Assembly: GCF_009882915.1 (NCBI RefSeq)
Contig: NZ_WTUW01000001.1
Coordinates: forward strand, 682,357-746,356
Reading direction: 5' to 3'
Source: Sneathiella litorea
GTDB taxonomy: Bacteria > Pseudomonadota > Alphaproteobacteria > Sneathiellales > Sneathiellaceae
DNA length: 64,000 nt
The translations under genes and the position numbers were made by a program. Under the pieces are notes generated by a model. It made no database searches, was not told the DNA's origin, and saw only the letters and a list, made by a program, of their open reading frames with translations. Below, in pieces: positions 45,516 to 54,836 of this stretch. Position 1 is the first letter of the stretch; each line of letters begins with the position of its first letter.

Positions 45516-47578
45516 TGTTTGATTTCCTCAATATATTTCAATGCGCCTTTCTGGTCGCCCTTGACGAACAGAGAGTATATTTTGGAAATATCAGCATCGG
45601 TTAAGGGTTCCGTGGTCAGGGACTGAATCTTGGCTTTGATCTTGTCGCTTGGTCCCATCGTTAGCACCGCCGCCCGGTTTTTCGGTTTCGGCGTGCCGTT
45701 TAGATGTGTCCCGTTCGCTTTTCGTGGTGCCAAATCAGACGCAGGCTCGCTAAAAGATGACGTGTATTTTCTCGCAACCTTGATATCTGAAGAGGATGAC
45801 TGTTCCGACTTCTTCGCGTTTTTCATCGCAGGTTTGGGTCTTGGCGTCTGGTCTTTCTTGACCTGGATCGCCTGATTACCGGGTCCCGGCAGGGCTCTTT
45901 GCACGCCCTGAAGTTTCATCATCACTTCATCGCGCGGGCCGAACTCCTGCATAATGCCGTCCTTGAGAACGAGAATCTTGTCGACATGCTTTAATATATT
46001 CGGGCGGTGGGCAATCACGATAATCGTCATCCCCTCAGCCCGGAGATTATCCATCGCGCGCATCAGGGCAGACTCGCCCACGCTGTCGAGATTGGCGTTG
46101 GGTTCATCCAGAACGAGTAGGCTCGGATTTCCATACAGAGCCCGCGCAAGGGCAATTCGCTGACGCTGCCCGCCAGAGAGCGCCGCCCCTCCTTCGCCGA
46201 TTTCAGTTTCGTATCCCTTTTCCAACCGCAGCACCATTTCATGAATGCCGGCTTTTTTCGCCGCCGCAATGACAAGCGCCGGGTCTCCGTCGTTCATCCG
46301 CGCGATATTCTCGCGAATGGTGCCAGAGAAGAGTTCAATGTCCTGTGGTAGGTACCCGATATACTGGCCGCGATCATCGGCGCTCCATTCCGCGACATCC
46401 ATTTCATCAAGTCGCGCATGGCCGAAGCGGGGTTTCAGATTTCCAACCAATAACCGCACAAGTGTCGTTTTACCTGCGGCCGTCGGACCAATTATTCCAA
46501 GTATTTCACCAGGATCGAGACGGAAATTGATATTCCTGAGGATCGGCTCCTTAGTGTTGAGATGTGTATAGCTCAATCCTTCAACCGAGACAGTACCGTT
46601 CGGCCGAGGCAAGGGCATCAGGTCAGTTCCCGTCGGACGACTGTTTTCCAGCTGGCCTTTCAGCCGGCCATAGGCCGCCCGCGCTCCCAAAAATCCCTTC
46701 CAGGAACCAATTGCCTGTTCGACCGGCGCCAAGGCACGCCCCATGATGATCGAGCCGGCAATCATCGCGCCGGGACTCATTTCTGCCTGGATAACCAGCC
46801 ATGCGCCGGCGCCTGTTACCCCGATTTGCAGCATGACACGGACAAATTTGGAAGCCGCTGAAAGAATGCCGCCACGATCACTCGCCTGCGCCTGTAGCGC
46901 GAGTGAATCGGCGTGACGAACGTTCCAGCGATTGATCAATTGCGGCATCATGCCCATGGCTTCGATGACATCAGCATTTCGTGACGCTGTTTCAGCCTGT
47001 TTCATGGCAACCATCTGCTGGCCACTGGATTCCGCAAGCAGTTTACGCGTTGCTTTCTCGTTGACGATCCCCAGCACAAGCAAAACTATTGCCCCCAGGA
47101 GGGCAATCCAGCCGAGGACTGGATGCAACAGGAACATCACGCCCAAGAAAATGGGGGCAAAAGGCGCATCCAGGATCGGGAAAATACCGGGCCCTGTCAG
47201 GAAAGACCGGAAATTGCCAAGATCACGAAGTGCCTGAATGCTTGCTTCCCGACCCGTAGTCAGGGACGACAGGATGCTGGCAGTAAGCGCCGCGCCGCCG
47301 ACCTGGCTATCCAGCCAGCGGCTCATCCGCACGAGTATAAACGTGCGAACCCCCTCCAGCAGTGCCATAGTTAACAGAGCCAGAGCCGCAATCAACATCA
47401 ACAGCATAAGCGTGTCGGTGTTGCGGCTTGTGATGACCCGGTCAAACACCTGCATCATGAACAGCGGTGCTGTCAGCATCAGGAGGTTAATGGCCAGGCC
47501 AAAAACCGCCAGGATAATGAAGACCCGGGAACATTTATCTAAAGTTTCCTTCAGAAGCGGGTTTTTATGAATGCTCAC
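45512..47578 (-). CDS. type I secretion ABC permease/ATPase (PrtD family)
   Basis: A 688-residue ABC exporter of the PrtD group, with no C39 peptidase domain. Six transmembrane helices lie within the first 300 residues. Walker A GPTAAGKTTLVRLLVG (about 362-377), signature LSGGQRQRIALARAL (about 465) and Walker B LLVLDEPNANLDS (about 483) are intact. It carries an unusual extension of about 125 residues after the ATPase, beginning around residue 563: a Ser/Lys/Pro-rich segment followed by a helical end (LTDADISKIYSLFVKGDQKG). That tail is not part of standard PrtD proteins. It likely exports the 909-residue protein at 37994-40723. Confidence 0.9.
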   Translation of the reverse strand: MSIHKNPLLKETLDKCSRVFIILAVFGLAINLLMLTAPLFMMQVFDRVITSRNTDTLMLLMLIAALALLTMALLEGVRTFILVRMSRWLDSQVGGAALTASILSSLTTGREASIQALRDLGNFRSFLTGPGIFPILDAPFAPIFLGVMFLLHPVLGWIALLGAIVLLVLGIVNEKATRKLLAESSGQQMVAMKQAETASRNADVIEAMGMMPQLINRWNVRHADSLALQAQASDRGGILSAASKFVRVMLQIGVTGAGAWLVIQAEMSPGAMIAGSIIMGRALAPVEQAIGSWKGFLGARAAYGRLKGQLENSRPTGTDLMPLPRPNGTVSVEGLSYTHLNTKEPILRNINFRLDPGEILGIIGPTAAGKTTLVRLLVGNLKPRFGHARLDEMDVAEWSADDRGQYIGYLPQDIELFSGTIRENIARMNDGDPALVIAAAKKAGIHEMVLRLEKGYETEIGEGGAALSGGQRQRIALARALYGNPSLLVLDEPNANLDSVGESALMRAMDNLRAEGMTIIVIAHRPNILKHVDKILVLKDGIMQEFGPRDEVMMKLQGVQRALPGPGNQAIQVKKDQTPRPKPAMKNAKKSEQSSSSDIKVARKYTSSFSEPASDLAPRKANGTHLNGTPKPKNRAAVLTMGPSDKIKAKIQSLTTEPLTDADISKIYSLFVKGDQKGALKYIEEIKQ

Positions 47579-47913
47579 GCTTCCCTCTATACATCGTATC
47601 CAGCTCTTGCTGGATCATATTGATTGTCAGCATATTTGCCAATGCCCGATGGTCCTTCATCGTACATTAAAATGCTGAAATAAGGATTAAATATTAACTG
47701 ATAAAACGTCCAATCCCGCGATATTGTGATACCACCACGGTGACGAAGGCTCAAACTATTGTTGCATTATGGCCATTTTTAGGGAAATACTGGATAAAAG
47801 TATGGCATTACCCTTAGAAATTGAGGAAATGCTGTGTTACAAAACGCTATTATAGATTTAAACCGACTCTGATAACCGTATCAGAAGCTTTTTGTTAAGG
47901 GGGAGGCACTTTC
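47579..47913. other. 335-base divergent regulatory region
   Basis: It separates the type I secretion operon (minus) from the polysaccharide export gene (plus). An inverted repeat ATCCAGC-TCTT-GCTGGAT lies at 47598-47615, just upstream of the ABC gene. I find no convincing sigma-54 or housekeeping promoter by eye. No gene is recognised. Confidence 0.5.
47598..47615. repeat. inverted repeat ahead of the type I secretion operon
   Basis: Seven-base arms ATCCAGC and GCTGGAT around TCTT, ending 20 bases before the ABC gene's start codon. It would fold as a hairpin in the leader RNA or act as a dyad operator. Confidence 0.45.
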
Positions 47914-48546
47914 GTGTTTACACTTCTAAAGATAAAGTCCGTTGCAACCCGGACCATCTTGGTATCGCTCGCATTGTTTGTTTCAGCTTGTGCAGCACAA
48001 AACCAAGCAGCTACGGATGCGCCTGCTTCCTTGGCTGCTACGCCACAGTATGTCATTGGCCCACAAGATGAGCTGGATGTTTTTGTCTGGCAGAATCCGG
48101 ATCTTTCCGTCACTGTGCCAGTTCGTCCCGATGGTCGCATTTCGACACCGTTGGTCGACGACATGATGGCAGCCTCTAAATCTTCGCAGGAATTGGCGCG
48201 CGATATTGAAAAAGTCCTCGGCAAATATGTGAAGGACCCACTGGTCACCGTTACGGTAAGAACCTTTAATGGCCCGTATGACCAACAGATTCGTATTGTT
48301 GGACAGGCAGCAGAACCCAAAGCTATTCCTTATCGCAATGACATGACGGTTCTCGATGCCATCATCGCTGTTGGTGGTATGACAGAATTCGCCGCGGGCA
48401 ACCGTGCCGTTATTGTCCGTAATGAGGGTGGTGAGAAAAAATCCTACAATGTTCGTCTTGATGACTTGATCATCAGCGGTGATGTTTCAGCCAATGTGCC
48501 GCTGTTGCCGGGCGACATTCTCATTATTCCACAAAGTTGGTTCTAG
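47914..48546 (+). CDS. polysaccharide export lipoprotein (Wza/XrtA-associated)
   Basis: A 210-residue protein with a GTG start and an excellent ribosome site (AGGGGGAGG about 8 bases upstream). It begins with a lipoprotein signal ending in the lipobox LFVSAC (Cys26). The Poly_export domain starts at YVIGPQDELDVFVWQNPDLS, the SLBB-like second part at IRIVGQAAEPKAIPYRNDM. It is short, like the export proteins found with exosortase A systems rather than full Wza. It is an outer-membrane or periplasmic component for exopolysaccharide passage. The barrel gene follows after 62 bases. Confidence 0.9.
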   Translation: MFTLLKIKSVATRTILVSLALFVSACAAQNQAATDAPASLAATPQYVIGPQDELDVFVWQNPDLSVTVPVRPDGRISTPLVDDMMAASKSSQELARDIEKVLGKYVKDPLVTVTVRTFNGPYDQQIRIVGQAAEPKAIPYRNDMTVLDAIIAVGGMTEFAAGNRAVIVRNEGGEKKSYNVRLDDLIISGDVSANVPLLPGDILIIPQSWF

Positions 48547-48608
48547 GATTGGCGGCAATTTCGATTGCCGTGTGTTGAGGGTGGAATCAAATAGAAGGTA
48601 GTCGCATT

Positions 48609-50072
48609 GTGTTAAATGCAAACCAGCTAGTTTTTGGGAAAAAATCTCGCATGACGCTGGCGATCGGATGTGTCGTCGCTGGCGGAATGCTGGTTTTATC
48701 CGGAAACGCCCGGGCCGCAGAATGGATGTTCAGTCCTTATATCGGCTTGAGTGAAACATTCACTGATAATGCTTTCGGTACCTCTTCAGACAGAAAAGAT
48801 GATTTCATTACGAATCTGAGTACCGGCTTCACAATAGAGGGCGTCGGTCGGCGCCTTCAACTTACTGCCGCATATGACCTCGGTTATGACATGTATGCGC
48901 GGTATTCTGAACTCAACGGGTTCACTCATAATTTGCTGGGATCCGCGAACACCGAGCTTCTTGCCGAGCATTTATTTCTCGACACGGAAATCGCCATAAC
49001 GGAAGAACGCTTCTCCAGTGACGGGGATACTGCCTTTTCCGACCGGACGACCTCAGGTGACAGCACCCGCGTAATAAATGGCCGGGTCAGCCCCTATTAT
49101 CAGCATGATTTTGGTGGATACGCGACAGGTATTGCGCGCTATACCTACAGCATCGTTGACTTTACCGATACAAACTCGGAAATCGCGTCATCTGAACCAT
49201 CGGATACGCAGACACACCGGGTTGACCTAAGCCTGCTGAGCGGGCGTGAGTTCGCCCGGACGAAATGGGCAGCGGAAGCCTTCGCGCTTGATAACCAGGT
49301 CAATGATGGCGATGATCTCAAACGCGCCACCTTCAAGGGCTCGGGCCAGATGCCGATCAACCGGTATGTTGCCCTGCTCGCGTCGGCCGGTTGGGACGAG
49401 TTTGATGGCGAGAATATCAATAACGATAAAATCAGTGGCGCCTTTTACAGCGGCGGTGTCCGCCTGACACCCGGCCCCAGAACCGATTTAAGCGTTCAGG
49501 TTGGCCATCGTTTCGGCGGCGGGGTCGTGGATGCGGACCTGACTTACCGTATATCGAGCGAAGCAAGCCTGGTTGGCGGATATCATGTTGATGTCGCGGG
49601 TTCCGGAGATTCCTTCGCCAATGCGCGCGTTCTGGACACAAACGGTCAACTCGTTAATCCAAACTATTTCCCGGGCGGCTATACGGATGCTATTACCAAG
49701 TCAAAAACAGCATCCTTGGGCTTAACCGGAGAGAAGGGCCGGAATACATATACTGTCGCTACCAGCTATATTGTCCGCGAATTTCTCGATGATGGCACGG
49801 ATGAAGAGGTTGTCTCCTTCGACGGCCGCTATGCCAGACAATTGTCGCGCCGACTTGAATGGTCCTTGCTCGGTGGTTATTCGGAAATCCTGGATTCACA
49901 GGTTACCGGTGGCAAAGAGACAGCATATTACGGCCAGACAGGAATTAACTACCAGTTCACGGCAAGCCTGGTCGGGGAACTTTCCTATGGCTATTACAAC
50001 CGTGATAGCGACACCGACGGCAACGACCTTCGGGAAAACACGGTTTCCATCTCTGTTCGGAAAGAATTCTAG
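48609..50072 (+). CDS. outer-membrane beta-barrel, PEP-CTERM/EPS-associated
   Basis: A 487-residue protein with a GTG start and a signal peptide ending near GNARAAEWMFSP. The mature part is rich in alternating aromatic/hydrophobic strands and ends with Phe (SISVRKEF), typical of outer-membrane barrels. The gene position, between the export lipoprotein and the ExeA-like ATPase, and the size agree with the TIGR03016-type PEP-CTERM system outer-membrane protein. It probably forms the outer-membrane pore or scaffold for the polysaccharide. A hairpin after the stop separates it from the convergent ATPase gene. Confidence 0.75.
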   Translation: MLNANQLVFGKKSRMTLAIGCVVAGGMLVLSGNARAAEWMFSPYIGLSETFTDNAFGTSSDRKDDFITNLSTGFTIEGVGRRLQLTAAYDLGYDMYARYSELNGFTHNLLGSANTELLAEHLFLDTEIAITEERFSSDGDTAFSDRTTSGDSTRVINGRVSPYYQHDFGGYATGIARYTYSIVDFTDTNSEIASSEPSDTQTHRVDLSLLSGREFARTKWAAEAFALDNQVNDGDDLKRATFKGSGQMPINRYVALLASAGWDEFDGENINNDKISGAFYSGGVRLTPGPRTDLSVQVGHRFGGGVVDADLTYRISSEASLVGGYHVDVAGSGDSFANARVLDTNGQLVNPNYFPGGYTDAITKSKTASLGLTGEKGRNTYTVATSYIVREFLDDGTDEEVVSFDGRYARQLSRRLEWSLLGGYSEILDSQVTGGKETAYYGQTGINYQFTASLVGELSYGYYNRDSDTDGNDLRENTVSISVRKEF

Positions 50073-50079
50073 AGCTTTA

Positions 50080-50136
50080 AACGACGCCCGGAACCAATGC
50101 GCGGTCAATTGCCGCCAAATGGGTCCGGGCGTTGTT
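50080..50136. terminator. stem-loop between convergent genes
   Basis: AACGACGCCCGGA (50080-50092) pairs with TCCGGGCGTTGTT (50124-50136) with one wobble; the 31-base loop can form a second small stem (GCGG/CCGC). It lies between the barrel gene and the convergent ATPase gene. T-runs are weak, so the assignment rests on position and stability. Confidence 0.5.
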
Positions 50137-50140
50137 GCGT

Positions 50141-51091
50141 TTAGCCGAGAGACCCTAGTTTCTTGGCGATAAGCTTGGCAAGCTCCTTGTCGTGAATGAC
50201 AAGTGCCGGCTGTTCTTCCGCCACTTCATCCTTTGACTGAACCGGCAGTCGGGTTGTTTCCTCAGTCATTTTCGGCGCCCCGACATCAAAAATACCGTGA
50301 GTCTGCTTATCCCGAATCACTTCACCAACGATAGCGCCGTCAATTTCCGGTGCCATGCGCGCAAACCCATAAACCAGGCAGGTATCCGCAAGAATATTGA
50401 TAATCCGGGGAATGCCGCGGCTGGCTTCAAACAATCGTTCGCAAGCATCCATCGTGAATAACGGTAATTCACGTCCCGCTATGGAGAGACGATGCTTGAT
50501 ATAGGCGTCGATATCCTCCGCGGTCAAAGGTGCGAGATGAAAATCCGAAGCGATACGCTGCGCAAACTGGATAAGTTCCGGTGCCTGCAACAAGCCCTTT
50601 AACTGCGGCTGTCCAACTAGAATTAATTGTAGTAGCTGGTCATTATCCGCATTGATATTCGATAGTAGCCGTAACTGCTCAAGAAGCTTGGGGCCCAGGT
50701 TCTGCGCCTCATCGACGATAAGGATTGTCCGGCGGCCTTCCGCATATTCACGGATCAGGAATTGTTGTAGCTCATCATGAAGGCCAACATGGGATTTCCC
50801 TTCATAGGTCTGGCCAAAGGCCATCAAGACCCACTGCAGCAGGTCCCCATCCTGGATATTGGAAACCAGGCCAACCGTGAATTCCTCATCCAGCCGGTCG
50901 AGAAGATGTCGGATAAGAGTTGTTTTCCCGCAACCAATTTCACCAGTAACCACAGTGAAGCCTGCACGGTTCATAACCCCGTATTCGAGCATCGAATAGG
51001 CGAGTGAGTGGCTGTGCCCCCAATACAGGTAATTTGGGTCAGGCAGGATAGAAAAGGGTTTCTGGTCAAGTCCGTAGAATTCTCTATACAT
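50141..51091 (-). CDS. ExeA-like ATPase, XrtA/PEP-CTERM-associated
   Basis: A 316-residue AAA+ protein. MYREFYGLDQKPFSILPDPN is the hallmark of the XrtA/PEP-CTERM system ATPase family (TIGR03015, related to ExeA and GspA). Walker A TGEIGCGKTT lies at 49-58 and Walker B TILIVDEAQN at 122-131. The C-terminal 80 residues are variable. The gene begins 53 bases after the PrsT-type TPR gene on the same strand, so they form an operon. The precise role in polysaccharide production is unknown. Confidence 0.88.
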   Translation of the reverse strand: MYREFYGLDQKPFSILPDPNYLYWGHSHSLAYSMLEYGVMNRAGFTVVTGEIGCGKTTLIRHLLDRLDEEFTVGLVSNIQDGDLLQWVLMAFGQTYEGKSHVGLHDELQQFLIREYAEGRRTILIVDEAQNLGPKLLEQLRLLSNINADNDQLLQLILVGQPQLKGLLQAPELIQFAQRIASDFHLAPLTAEDIDAYIKHRLSIAGRELPLFTMDACERLFEASRGIPRIINILADTCLVYGFARMAPEIDGAIVGEVIRDKQTHGIFDVGAPKMTEETTRLPVQSKDEVAEEQPALVIHDKELAKLIAKKLGSLG

Positions 51092-51144
51092 TTAAATCTG
51101 CCTTCACCCGTAAATACGATTTACTCAATAAATAATGTTTCAAA

Positions 51145-53580
51145 TCAATTGGTTTTCGGCATCGCACGCAGCTCCGCGAGTGCTTCCTGTGCTTTCTTCC
51201 CTTGCGGAAAATGTTGCGTCGTGCCGAGCATTACAGCTTTTTCCAGCTCTTTAATCGCTCTGTCGCGATGACCTTCAGCCTTGTGCGCCATCCCAAGATG
51301 ATACCGAAGTATCGCCATGTTGGGTTCTTTTTCAACAGCGCTCCGCAATAACGGGGTTGCCATACTCAATTCCCCCATGCGGTAATGGATCCAGCCGAGA
51401 GTGTCTTGAAAATAGGGCACCTTCGAATTCCGGAATCGTTTCGCCAGACTATATGCCCACTGCAGTTCTGCATCATTCTGGGAATTTTCCGCGATCAGGC
51501 TTGCGAGGTTATTCGCGACAATGTCGGAATTCGGCCGGGATTCGAGCAATTTTTCATAGATCCGAATAGCCTCTTCATACGCTCCATCGGTCTCATATAT
51601 GCCGGCCTGACTCATATTCAGCATAAAACCGTCCGGTACCGCCTTCAGGCCTTCACTTAGAATCTCCTGTGCCTCTTTCTTTTTGCCCGCTGACAGATAA
51701 TATTTCATCAGCATGACATAGCCGGACTGTTCCGTCGGATCGCCAGCAATGGCGTCCCTAATCAGCTTTTCTGCCGCTTCGGGTTCGTTCTTGGCGAACT
51801 TGATTTCGGCAAGAAGACTTCTCGCAAGATAGTTGGTCTGGCTACTGGCAAGAACGTTATTGAGGAAATTTTCGGCTTTCTCAACATCGCCTTCACGAAG
51901 ATAGGACTGCACCAAGGCCTTCATCGCCTGCCCGGCTTCCGGTGTCACCTCATAAGCCTTCTCAAACGCGCTCCGGCTATCCGCCAGGTTTTGAAGACCC
52001 GCCAACGCGGCTCCACTAATCTGGTATCCAGCTGGATCCTCTCCATCCATCGTCTGCAGTTTGCGGGCGATTTCATCAGCCCTGACCCAATCCTGCTTTC
52101 TCAGCAAGACCTCTGCGAGCGTTTTAAGGACTTCCGTTTCATTCGGATTCTTCTCGGCCAGCCTTTCCAGCAATCGTTCTGCCCGCAGCAATTCACCCTG
52201 CCGCATGAAAAACTGGGCATAGGCCACGCCGACCCTTGGTGCTTCTTTGCTAAACCGGTAGGCCGCCGCGAAACGATCCTCCGCCAACTCAAGGCTACCA
52301 TTAATTTCATGGGCCTTGGCCAAAAGCAGGGACGCCCTCACGGATTGTGGTTGTTGCCGCATGGAAGAGCGCAGATTTGCGATCGCCGGATCTATTTCAC
52401 CATCATCAATCTGCATGGCCCCAATCAGGATAAGGGCGTCGCTGCTGGTGGAATCAATACTCAACACATCTTGAGCCAAGGCTTTGGCTTCCTTGAGATC
52501 TCCGCGAGTGAAATGAAGCTGCGCAAGCTTGTTTCTGGCGGCAATCTCGTCTTCGACTGTTTTGGCCCGGTCAATAATAGACCCGAGAATGACCATCGCG
52601 CGTTCATCATCCTTTGCCGCTTCTGCCAATGCCGCCAAGGCAAAGCGATAGTCGACGGCGTCGGGATACTTTTCAATAAGCTGCTCCAACTCAAGAGCGG
52701 CGGCCGCATCATCTTTCGTCGTCTTGACAAACCGGACAACATCCAGATTAGCAGCGATATCTTCCGGATTCTCCGTTGCAATTCTCCGGATTTCCTGTTC
52801 GGCCTCATCTTGTTGGCCATTCTTCAAATAGAAGCGGACGAGACTCTTGCGAAAGGCGGAATTTTCCGGGTTGTCTTTAATAAGCTGTGAAAACACCTTA
52901 ACAATTTCGTCCGTTTGCCCGAGATTCTCAAGCGCCCGAATTTTGACAATCTGCAGCTGGGCATTTCCCTCATTATGAACAAGGCCATCGTCAAGAATTT
53001 TGACGGCGGCAGTGGGATCGTTTGTTGACAGTTTTTCCGCTGCCAGAATCAGGATCGCGTCAATGTTTGATGGATCAGCAGTGAGAGCTTTTTCCGCCGC
53101 CGAGATTGCGCCCGTCTTATCCCCCAAACGGAACATGACAGCAGATTTAAGTGCCAGGGCTTCTGAATTCTCCGGTGCGATCTTCATCACGAGATCGCTG
53201 GTTTTCAGCGCATCCTCCAGCCGCCCCGACAGCAGCAAGATCTTCCCATAGCGCACTTGCGCTTTCAGATGCTTAGGATCAATTTCAATCGCTTTGAGAA
53301 TATCACCCGCATATTTTCTCCAGTTCCCTTCATTCTCCTCGACAAGGGCCAGACCATACCAACCATCCGCGTAATTTTCTTTCAGTTGCAGGGCATTGCG
53401 AAATTCAATGCCAGCCTTGACATAATTACCTTCATCAATGAAAGCCATTCCCTTGGTAAAATGGCCCTGCGCTTTTTCCTCTGGTGTGTCACAGGCGGCA
53501 AGAGTGGATATTATCATCACCACCGCGACGACACGGGTCAGCCGTGACCCTAGATACGCAAATGTCCTTCCAAGTGTCAT
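51145..53580 (-). CDS. TPR-repeat lipoprotein, PrsT-type
   Basis: An 811-residue protein with a lipoprotein signal and lipobox STLAAC (Cys30). The rest is about twenty tandem TPR-like helix pairs starting at HFTKGMAFIDEGNYVKAGIEFRNAL. This size and repeat content fit the PEP-CTERM system TPR lipoprotein PrsT (TIGR02917). It is anchored in the membrane by lipid and presumably a scaffold for the polysaccharide assembly machine. A sigma-54-like sequence lies about 100 bases upstream. Confidence 0.85.
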   Translation of the reverse strand: MTLGRTFAYLGSRLTRVVAVVMIISTLAACDTPEEKAQGHFTKGMAFIDEGNYVKAGIEFRNALQLKENYADGWYGLALVEENEGNWRKYAGDILKAIEIDPKHLKAQVRYGKILLLSGRLEDALKTSDLVMKIAPENSEALALKSAVMFRLGDKTGAISAAEKALTADPSNIDAILILAAEKLSTNDPTAAVKILDDGLVHNEGNAQLQIVKIRALENLGQTDEIVKVFSQLIKDNPENSAFRKSLVRFYLKNGQQDEAEQEIRRIATENPEDIAANLDVVRFVKTTKDDAAAALELEQLIEKYPDAVDYRFALAALAEAAKDDERAMVILGSIIDRAKTVEDEIAARNKLAQLHFTRGDLKEAKALAQDVLSIDSTSSDALILIGAMQIDDGEIDPAIANLRSSMRQQPQSVRASLLLAKAHEINGSLELAEDRFAAAYRFSKEAPRVGVAYAQFFMRQGELLRAERLLERLAEKNPNETEVLKTLAEVLLRKQDWVRADEIARKLQTMDGEDPAGYQISGAALAGLQNLADSRSAFEKAYEVTPEAGQAMKALVQSYLREGDVEKAENFLNNVLASSQTNYLARSLLAEIKFAKNEPEAAEKLIRDAIAGDPTEQSGYVMLMKYYLSAGKKKEAQEILSEGLKAVPDGFMLNMSQAGIYETDGAYEEAIRIYEKLLESRPNSDIVANNLASLIAENSQNDAELQWAYSLAKRFRNSKVPYFQDTLGWIHYRMGELSMATPLLRSAVEKEPNMAILRYHLGMAHKAEGHRDRAIKELEKAVMLGTTQHFPQGKKAQEALAELRAMPKTN

Positions 53581-53679
53581 TACTTAACTTTCTGTCCCTG
53601 TTCCATAAATTATGGATTACCAATATTAAACATATATACAACGGATTGTGGCTTCAATCGCGCTATTTCATTGATACAC

Positions 53680-53695
53680 TGCAAAGAGAGTGCAA
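53680..53695 (-). promoter_or_regulatory. sigma-54-like promoter element upstream of the TPR gene
   Basis: Read on the minus strand: TTGCAC-TCTCT-TTGCA, compared with TGGCAC-N5-TTGCA. The spacing is exact and one base differs, at the first G of the -24 GG pair, which is normally important. It lies about 100 bases before the start codon. PEP-CTERM loci are known to be accompanied by sigma-54 regulators (PrsK/PrsR), which gives the match some context. Confidence 0.35.
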
Positions 53696-53796
53696 TACAA
53701 AACCAACGAGCGATCTAACAGCTTTGCGCCGCACGGCTCATTTCTATCTGTGATTCCTCAAAAAATGCTTACTCATCCCGCAAATATTGCCGACAC

Positions 53797-54312
53797 TTAC
53801 ACATTTTTCGGAGCCTTTCCGTCATAGATAAAGCCACGTATCGTTTGAATTAACTGCGGTTCTGCAAACTCACTAGCAGCTTCTTTAATTATGGGCGGCG
53901 GATTGGTAATTAACTGATCGAGAACAGATCCCAGTTCGGTTTCGTCATTGGCGACGTAAATGCCGTTTCGCCGCGCGAATTGTTCCGCCGTTGCTATCTG
54001 GTGATCATTCCGCGTTTCCTTAAGTGCGCCTTTGCGCGGCATGATCAATAATGGCTTCTTCATTGTCAGCGCGGTAATAATTGTCCCCATCCCGGCATGG
54101 GCAACAATCAGGTCCGCCTTGTCAAAACGGGCTTTGAAGGTTTCGGGGTCGAGAAAACTCTGCCATTCAAAGTTACGAGGTTTGTAGCCCTCGTCACCGA
54201 GTTCCGCAACTTGTGCGAAGATATCCTTATAGCTGGTTTCTTTCACCCATTCATCAAGACCCCTAATCAGGCGGTCAAAGCGAAGCTCATGTCCAACAGT
54301 GACAAAAATCAT
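53797..54312 (-). CDS. Alg13-like glycosyltransferase subunit (PssE/EpsF type)
   Basis: A 171-residue glycosyltransferase family 28 C-terminal domain, MIFVTVGHELRFDRLIRGLDEW, with the donor-binding segment LIVAHAGMGTIITALTMKKP. It forms the catalytic half of a two-part transferase and pairs with the upstream Alg14-like protein, overlapping it by 4 bases (ATGA). Such pairs (PssD/PssE, Alg13/Alg14) transfer an early sugar, often glucuronate or GlcNAc, to the polyprenyl-linked intermediate. Confidence 0.85.
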   Translation of the reverse strand: MIFVTVGHELRFDRLIRGLDEWVKETSYKDIFAQVAELGDEGYKPRNFEWQSFLDPETFKARFDKADLIVAHAGMGTIITALTMKKPLLIMPRKGALKETRNDHQIATAEQFARRNGIYVANDETELGSVLDQLITNPPPIIKEAASEFAEPQLIQTIRGFIYDGKAPKNV

Positions 54313-54809
54313 ACGACAGACCCCTTGAATTCCGGCCCTTTTTTGCCCTCATCGCTTCCGGCCAGATGTTCCCATTGCGTCAACCAGAGATCAGCGCAAC
54401 CGCCTGCCTTCTGACCAGACAAGGATAACGCCCCGGCATTGGCAATACTATCCACCCAGATGGTTCGCGCCCCCATAAGCTTGCCAATTTTAAGGGCAAA
54501 AAAGCCCGCGGCGGCACCAGTTGAAACAATGACATCCGGCCGTTCACGGAGCAAAATCACCAAAATACTAAATAGCTGCCGAAGAAGCCGGAATTTCTGC
54601 CATCGGTTAGCATCCACCACCCGGTAAAATTTTGGAAGGGTTTGTCCGCGGCGTTCTGCATCTGCCACCAGATCCTCTCGATAGCCATCCTTCGTGGTAA
54701 TGTAGATGGCGTCACATCCATCCCACGCCGCGCGCAGCCGCTGCAACTGAACCCAATGTCCACCCGCTGAGGAAATCGCCAGTACTTTTGGTTTTTTAGG
54801 CATGAACAT
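54309..54809 (-). CDS. Alg14-like membrane-anchor glycosyltransferase subunit (PssD type)
   Basis: A 166-residue protein, KVLAISSAGGHWVQLQRL at the N-terminus (the Alg14 glycine-rich start), then STGAAAGFFALKIGKLMGARTIWVDSIANA, the family's core. Hydrophobic segments suit membrane association. It recruits and completes the active site of the Alg13-like partner just downstream. Confidence 0.87.
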   Translation of the reverse strand: MFMPKKPKVLAISSAGGHWVQLQRLRAAWDGCDAIYITTKDGYREDLVADAERRGQTLPKFYRVVDANRWQKFRLLRQLFSILVILLRERPDVIVSTGAAAGFFALKIGKLMGARTIWVDSIANAGALSLSGQKAGGCADLWLTQWEHLAGSDEGKKGPEFKGSVV

Positions 54810-54836
54810 TTTATCTCGTTATCACTAAATTCAAAG

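Noticed and set aside
47830-47850. TGGCAT-containing sequence that resembles a sigma-54 -24 box upstream of the export gene
   Set aside because: The required GC does not occur at the -12 position.
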